A stretch of 19,190 bases of DNA from CAKZLS01 sp963771545 (lineage in GTDB: Bacteria > Pseudomonadota > Alphaproteobacteria > Rhodospirillales > Defluviicoccaceae), in contig CAVYTX010000006.1 of NCBI GenBank assembly GCA_963771545.1, forward strand, positions 1 to 19,190, in the 5' to 3' direction. How positions within the stretch are numbered: position 1 is the stretch's first letter; each line of letters starts with the position of its first letter. The notes below the pieces were generated by a model. That model searched no databases, was not told the origin of the DNA, and saw only the letters and a program-made list of their open reading frames with translations. This document shows, piece by piece, positions 14,588 through 19,190 of this stretch. Position numbers and translations under genes: made by a program.

Positions 14588-16131
14588 ATAGAGCGTATTG
14601 CTGCCAAGCGGGACAAGAAAATCGCCGTCGAGGAACTTCCCAACTATCGGGCGGTCCATCTCAGCGTCGACGAGCGTGGCGTATCGGCCGCCTCGGAGGC
14701 GGATCTGGGCGTACCGGCTATGGAAGCCGTTCGCTCAACCCTTGGGGCGGACACCCCCGACGACCCATTGACCGCGTTTGAGAACGCCAATTGGCGGTTC
14801 GTGCGGCCATCCGAAACCATGATGCGAACCTTGACCGCGCTGCGAGGCCGTGCCCGGCGCCGAAGAGGTCGGCAAGGTGTTGCGCCGGAGCGACGGGTCC
14901 GTGGCCATCGCCACCAATCGCCTGAACGTCCAACTGAAACCGGAGCTTTCGGAGGAAGAATGCGAGGCCATCCTCACGGAGAAAAACCTCGACGTGCAGA
15001 TTAAGCTGGCTTTCGCGCCCAATCTTTATGAAGTGGACGCGAAAGGCCGGGAGGACGCGCTCGAAGCGTCTGTGGAGTTGCACGATGACGCGCGTTTCAC
15101 CTTTGCCGAGCCCTCGCTCACCGAACACATTCCGCAGCGGTTCTCGCCGACGGATCCCGATTACATGCAGCAGTGGCAGTGGAACAACAACGGCGCCGAC
15201 GGTGGCACCGTAGGAGCGGACGTCGACGCGGAGCCCGCCTGGGACCGGACCAGGGGTGCGGGTGTCCGGGTCGCGGTTATCGACAACGGCTTCGACGCCG
15301 ACCACGAGGATCTCGCTGCCGGTGTGCATGGGGCCACGTCTGGATTCTTCACCGCCGCGCGGCTTCACGGTGGGTATCGCAGGGATGCCCGACAGCGACC
15401 ACGGGACGTTCTGTGCGGGGATGGTCGGCGCCCGTCACAACAACGCCCGGGGCGGCTGCGGTGCGGCCCCGAGAGCGACATGGCGCTGGTTGCCTGCATG
15501 AACGACCAAGTTGGCACCCAAACGACGCTGGCGCGGGCGGTGGCTTACGCCGCCAACCCGTCGACGGAGGTGCCCGGAGCGGATCCTGCGGACGGTGCGG
15601 ACATCCTCGTCTCCAGCCTCGGGCCGAATGGCGCTGTCTGGAACCTGACGGCAACGCTGGACCTGGCCCTGTCGGCGGCCGCGGCAGGTGGGCGCCAAGG
15701 CCGGGGGATGGCGGTCTTCTGGGCCGCGAGCAACGGCAACAACGTCGACGTTCTGCTCGACGAGGTCGTGTCTCACGACGACGTGATCGCTGTGGTGCGG
15801 TCCAACCGGCGCGATCTCGAAGACAACGCCGCCCGAGGCGCGACCGTCGACCTCATCGCCCCCGGTGTCGACGTGTTCAGCACAAGATCGGGCGGCGGCT
15901 ACGGCACGGCGACCGGCACCAGTTTCGCCGCGCCGTGCGCGGCAGGATGTGCGGCCCTCGCGCTGTCGGTCAACATGCCGATGACCCGGGACCAGTGCGC
16001 CAGGTGATGCGGACAGCGCCGACAAGATCGGAGGCGTCGTTTACGACGCCAACGGTCACAATGACGACTACGGCTTCGGCCGCGTGAACGCGGCGAGGGC
16101 CGTGCGCCGGCGCGCCACCCAGGGTTCGTAG
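14588..16131 (+). pseudogene. Subtilisin-like (S8) serine protease, multiple frame breaks
   Basis: The catalytic triad and oxyanion Asn of a peptidase S8 are all encoded: Asp in VRVAVIDNGFD (codon 15282), His in DSDHGTFCAG (15400), Asn in FWAASNGN, and Ser in GTSFAAPCAAG (15921). An N-terminal prodomain-like region (about 14590-15130) precedes them. The frame changes near 14845, 15350, 15465, 15995 and 16018, yet the translated pieces join into a continuous family match, ending DDYGFGRVNAARAV. The nominal stop is TAG 16129-16131, but a lectin-like repeat array starts in another frame at 16128, so the original protein probably continued into it. No ATG fits the start. GGAGG (14577-14581) precedes ATA 14588, so the first codon may be wrong or atypical. 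No clear signal peptide was seen. Confidence 0.8.
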
Positions 16132-17276
16132 TCAACAATTTCGGCTACGACGCCGGGGGTTGGCGGGTGGACAAACATCCGCGTTTCTTGGCCGATATCA
16201 CCGGCAATGGCCGCGCCGACATCGTCGGTTTCGGCAACGCCGGGGTGTGGGTCTCGCGCAACAACGGCAACGGCACCTTCCAGGGACCGCAACTGGTCGT
16301 CGGCAACTTCGGCTACAACGCCGGGGGGTGGCGGGTGGACAGGCACCCGCGCTTCCTCGCCGACGTCACCGGCGATGGCCGCGCCGACATCGTCGGCTTC
16401 GGCAATGCCGGCGTTTGGGTCTCGCGCAACAACGGCAACGGCACCTTCCAGGCGCCGCAGTTGGTGGTCGGCAACTTCGGCTACGACGCCGGGGGCTGGC
16501 GTGTGGACAGGCACCCGCGCTTCATGGCCGACATCACCGGCGATGGCCGCGCCGACATCGTCGGCTTCGGCAACGCCGGGGTCTGGGTGTCGCTCAACAA
16601 CGGCAACGGCACCTTCCAGGCGCCGCAGCTGGTCGTCGGCAACTTCGGCCATGACGCCGGGGGGTGGCGTGTGGACAGGCACCCGCGCTTCATGGCCGAC
16701 ATCACCGGCGATGGCCGCGCCGACATCGTCGGTTTCGGCAACGCCGGCGTTTGGGTGTCGCTCAACAACGGCAACGGCACCTTCCAGGCGCCGCAGCTGG
16801 TCGTCGGCAATTTCGGTTACGACGCCGGCGGTTGGCGCGTGGATATGCACCCGCGACTGCTTGGCAATCTGACGGGGAACGGCGCCGCCGACATCGTCGG
16901 TTTTGGCAACGCCGGCGTTTGGGTGTCGCTCGACGACGGCAACGGCACCTTCCAGGCGCCGCAGCTGGTCGTCGGCAATTTCGGTTACGACGCCGGCGGT
17001 TGGCGCGTGGATATGCACCCGCGACTGCTTGGCAATCTGACGGGGAACGGCGCCGCCGATATCGTCGGCTTCGGCAACGCCGGGGTGTGGGTCTCGCGCA
17101 ACAACGGCAACGGCACCTTCCAGGGACCGCAATTGGTCATCGGCAACTTCGGCTATAACGCCGGGAGCTGGCGCGTGGACAGGCACCCGCGCTTCCTCGC
17201 CGATGTGATGGGCAGCAACCACGACGACATCGTCGGCTTCGGCAACGCCGGCGTTTGGGTTTTCGACGCCCAATAG
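16128..17276 (+). CDS. Seven-blade PVL-like beta-propeller lectin domain (C-terminal part of the protease)
   Basis: Seven units of 56 residues start at 16128, 16296, 16464, 16632, 16800, 16968 and 17136. The last is shortened to 46 residues. Each reads NFGYDAGGWRVDxHPRF, then a FG-GAP/VCBS-like calcium loop (DITGDGRADIVGFG), then AGVWVSxNNGNGTF. This pattern closely resembles Psathyrella velutina lectin, a seven-bladed propeller that binds GlcNAc and sialic acid. Seven repeats are the number needed to close such a ring. Blades 5 and 6 have NLTGNGAAD and blade 7 DVMGSNHDD in the loop, so not all would bind calcium alike. The frame has no good start. GTG 16167 lies inside blade 1 without a ribosome site, so it is best read as the tail of the upstream protease, joined through a frame break near 16120-16128. 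Confidence 0.75.
   Translation, partial: VVNNFGYDAGGWRVDKHPRFLADITGNGRADIVGFGNAGVWVSRNNGNGTFQGPQLVVGNFGYNAGGWRVDRHPRFLADVTGDGRADIVGFGNAGVWVSRNNGNGTFQAPQLVVGNFGYDAGGWRVDRHPRFMADITGDGRADIVGFGNAGVWVSLNNGNGTFQAPQLVVGNFGHDAGGWRVDRHPRFMADITGDGRADIVGFGNAGVWVSLNNGNGTFQAPQLVVGNFGYDAGGWRVDMHPRLLGNLTGNGAADIVGFGNAGVWVSLDDGNGTFQAPQLVVGNFGYDAGGWRVDMHPRLLGNLTGNGAADIVGFGNAGVWVSRNNGNGTFQGPQLVIGNFGYNAGSWRVDRHPRFLADVMGSNHDDIVGFGNAGVWVFDAQ
16128..17276 (+). repeat. 168-bp tandem repeat, six full and one partial unit
   Basis: The coding repeats are also strongly conserved at DNA level with an exact 168-base period. Blades 5 and 6 are almost identical over their first 120 bases. The rest of blade 6 then resembles blade 1 (GGGGTGTGGGTCTCGCGC, CAGGGACCGCAA), a mosaic pattern suggesting duplication plus gene conversion. 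Reverse-strand open frames across this array are mirror artefacts of the repeat. Confidence 0.9.
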
Positions 17277-17287
17277 CCGGATGAACA

Positions 17288-17335
17288 CGGGCCGCCGAAA
17301 CCGCGTCGCTTCGCCTCGCGTGCTTCGGCGGCCCG
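17288..17335 (+). terminator. Long GC stem-loop after the propeller gene
   Basis: CGGGCCGCCGAA (17288-17299) pairs perfectly with TTCGGCGGCCCG (17324-17335) around a 24-base loop, 12 bases after the stop. No T-run follows. It may be a 3' stabilising or termination structure. Confidence 0.5.
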
Positions 17336-17521
17336 CCACTCGAAGCGTCGATCATAATGGGTGGGTGTCGATCTTGCTCGCTCAGTCAGCGGATATGCGA
17401 TAGTCTTTTATGATAACGGATCCGAAACGGATCGGGCCGCCCAACTATAAAAAGCGCAGGCGGCTACATGGCCGCCAACACCCGGCTTCAACGACCCGAG
17501 GCGCCGGAAGGAGGAGGCCCC

Positions 17522-17554
17522 ATGCAGGGACTGTATCCTTCGCGGGGGTCGTAA
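17522..17554 (+). CDS. Possible 10-residue leader peptide before livJ
   Basis: ATG 17522 follows GGAAGGAGGAGG with normal spacing and encodes MQGLYPSRGS, ending TAA 17552-17554. It stops 20 bases before the start of the binding-protein gene, which has its own GGAGG. The peptide has only one branched-chain residue, so it does not look like a classical leucine attenuator. It could be an upstream translated leader or chance. Confidence 0.3.
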   Translation: MQGLYPSRGS

Positions 17555-17574
17555 CAGGGAAGGAGGAAGCATCC

Positions 17575-18908
17575 ATGAACACTCTACTCTCGAGATCCGC
17601 CTCGCTTTTCTGCTTGGGATGGGCGGACCGCCTTGGCCGCCGTGGCGATCTCCGCTCCCTGGCGGTCGGTTTCGGTTCAGGCTCGAGAAGTACAAGCCGC
17701 TCAAGATCGGCTTCGTCATGTTCCTGTCGGGTGCGGCCGCCGGACCGTTCGGCGTACCGGCCCGCAACGCGGCGGAATTGACGATCGAAGCGATCAACGC
17801 GGGCACGGTCCCGGCGCCCTACGACAGCACCGGGATCGCCGGCAGGACCGTCGAGGCGGTGTTCGTCGACGAGAACAGCAAGCAATCGGTCGCCGTTTAT
17901 CGCAAACTGGTGGAGAAGGACGAGGTCGACCTGGTCATCGGCTACATCTCCAGCGGCAACTGCAAGGCGATCGCGCCGGTTGCCGAGGAGATCAAGAAGC
18001 TCACCGTGTTCTTCGACTGCGGAACCCCTCAGGTGTTCGAGGAAGTCGTCACCGAGCCCGGGGTTCTCTGCTTCCGCGCCGGGGCGCACGCGACCATGGA
18101 CAATGTGGCCGCGGCCCGCTACCTGCTCGCGGTCAAGCCCAACACCAAGAGCATCTCCGGCATCAACCAGGAACTACGCCTGGGGACAGAACTCGTGGCG
18201 GGATTTCGCCGCCTCCATGAAGGCGCTGATGCCGGGCGTCGAGATCAAGGCGGAGCAGTTCCCGAAGATCTTCGCCGGCCAATACGGATCCGAGATCTCG
18301 GCGCTGCTGACCGACCAGCCGGACGCGGTCCATTCCAGCTTCTGGGGCGGGGACATGGAAGCGCTCGTGCTGCAGAGAGGCATGCGCGAGCTGTTCGACA
18401 AGACCCAGGTGGTGCTGACCGGCAGAGGAGCTCGGCGATGCACAGGCTTGGCGCGCAGATGCCCAACGGCACCATTCTCGGCGGCCGCGGACCGCACGGC
18501 GATCTGGCTCCGGACAACGCGCTGAACGATTGGTTCCGCCAGCAGTACTTCGATCGCTATGGCACCTGGCCCACCTATCCATCCTACAAGATGGCGCTCG
18601 CCATCCTCGGCGTCAAAACGGCCTATGACAAGGCCGCCGCCGGCGGAGCCGCGCCGTCCCCGGAAGACGTCATCAAGGCGTTCGAGAACCTGGAGTGGGA
18701 GTCGCCCAGCGGCACGGTCAAAATGGCCATTTCCAACGGCCATCAGGCCATTCAGGAGACCGCGTACGGGGTGTTCAAGTTCGACAAGGAAACGGGAAAA
18801 GCCACGCTTGTCGACGTCAAGCGCTACAAGGCCGAATGCGTCAACCCACCGGCGGGAGTGAACAGCCTCGACTGGATCCAGTCGGGCTTCAAGGGCGCTC
18901 AGGTGTGA
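17575..18908 (+). pseudogene. LivJ-like periplasmic binding protein, several frame breaks
   Basis: This is the substrate-binding protein of a branched-chain amino-acid (HAAT-family) ABC transporter, or of a related amide/urea-type system, acting in the periplasm. It starts at ATG 17575 after GGAAGGAGG. The signal peptide can be followed only by changing frame (MNTLLSRSASLF, then TALAAVAISA). The mature type I binding fold is clear: KPLKIGFVMFLSG, then ARNAAELTIEAINAG, DLVIGYISSGNCKAIAPVAEE, DYAWGQNSW, VHSSFWGGDMEAL, and GRGPHGDLAPDNALNDWF. Breaks occur at about 17610-17690 (at least two), at about 18168 (one extra A in CAGGAACTAC) and at about 18425-18455. The last long frame ends at TGA 18906-18908. 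A permease follows, supporting the transporter assignment. Confidence 0.85.
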
Positions 18909-18936
18909 ATAGCGGTTTCTGTAGGGGAGGCTAGGC

Positions 18937-18953
18937 GGCGGGCGTTTCCCGCC
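18937..18953 (+). terminator. Stem-loop between livJ-like and livH-like genes
   Basis: GGCGGG (18937-18942) and CCCGCC (18948-18953) pair around CGTTT, followed by TGTGGTCTTTCTCTT. Such weak hairpins after a binding-protein gene commonly reduce readthrough, so that the binding protein is made in excess over the membrane subunits. Confidence 0.5.
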
Positions 18954-18999
18954 TGTGGTCTTTCTCTTCGCCTTCGATCACGGGGTGAGGGCGTCTTAG

Positions 19000-19190
19000 A
19001 TGCTGGTGACCGTTGCGATTGTTCTGGACGGACTGGTCTATTCCTCGTGGCTGTTCATGATCGCCACGGGGTTGACGCTGATCTACGGCGTCATGCGCAT
19101 TCTCAACATCGCCCATGGCAGCCTGTACGCGCTCGGGGCCTATGCGGGAGCTTCCGCCGTCGGGGCGTATTTCGCCGCCGGCTTTCCGCC
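19000..19190 (+). CDS. LivH-type branched-chain ABC transporter permease (5' part only)
   Basis: The gene starts at ATG 19000 and runs off the window. The first 63 residues show an opening membrane segment (VLDGLVYSSWLFMIATGLTLIYG) followed by the conserved permease motif GVMRILNIAHGSLYALGAY, diagnostic of LivH-type subunits of branched-chain amino-acid transporters. It lies 91 bases after the binding-protein gene and is probably in its operon. No obvious GGAGG lies just upstream, only GGGGTGAGGG about 10 bases away. Confidence 0.9.
   Translation, partial: MLVTVAIVLDGLVYSSWLFMIATGLTLIYGVMRILNIAHGSLYALGAYAGASAVGAYFAAGFP

Noticed and set aside
16128..17276. Tandem repeat considered as a CRISPR or satellite array
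   Set aside because: The units are 168 bases with no spacers and are coding with a conserved protein pattern.
16068..17339. Long minus-strand open frame of 423 codons across the propeller repeats
   Set aside because: It is the mirror of a GC-rich 168-base repeat. The plus-strand translation has a clear family pattern and the minus one does not.

Overview
The window looks like a GC-rich alphaproteobacterial chromosome, most plausibly from the Rhodospirillales or a neighbouring order. This is inferred from the protein flavours (BrnTA, an IS66 element, Bfr/Bfd, T1SS-type RTX proteins, a LivJ/LivH pair) and not from any marker gene. No rRNA, tRNA or CRISPR array was seen.

Left part (about 0.26-6.7 kb) is a mobile-element landing zone. 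A brnTA toxin-antitoxin operon has its toxin gene split by a 262-bp MITE-like element with 32-bp inverted ends. Joining the flanks at the TTA duplication restores a full-length BrnT frame, and the antitoxin brnA is intact. Next come a complete single-gene IS66-type element with a perfect 8-bp target duplication, an IS5-family element that caps a 5'-truncated HerA-type ATPase remnant, a short palindromic intergenic repeat, a 10-bp tandem repeat, and a decayed IS4-family transposase.

Middle part (6.9-12.4 kb) has intact genes. A MarR regulator, an MFS transporter and a translationally coupled small membrane protein form a probable operon. Bacterioferritin (+) converges on bacterioferritin-associated ferredoxin (-), which has a near-consensus Fur box upstream. 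Two acidic, probably type-I-secreted proteins follow: one with cadherin-like/tandem-95-type domains and one with RTX nonapeptide repeats. No type I exporter is visible.

Right part (12.6-19.2 kb) holds a small lipoprotein, a tannase/feruloyl-esterase family enzyme with a perfect 18-bp LacI-like palindrome upstream, a subtilisin-like (S8) protease whose reading frame runs into seven 56-residue repeats resembling the Psathyrella velutina lectin (PVL) beta-propeller, and the start of a branched-chain amino-acid type ABC transporter (LivJ-like binding protein, then LivH at the window edge). The esterase, protease and binding-protein genes each keep their family motifs but carry several single-base frame breaks. 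This suggests either error-prone sequence in this stretch or recent decay.

The most interesting items are the protease-lectin propeller combination, the MITE-disrupted toxin beside a preserved antitoxin, and the regulatory sites (Fur box, LacI-like palindrome, brnTA operator). No complete new defence or mobile system could be demonstrated.
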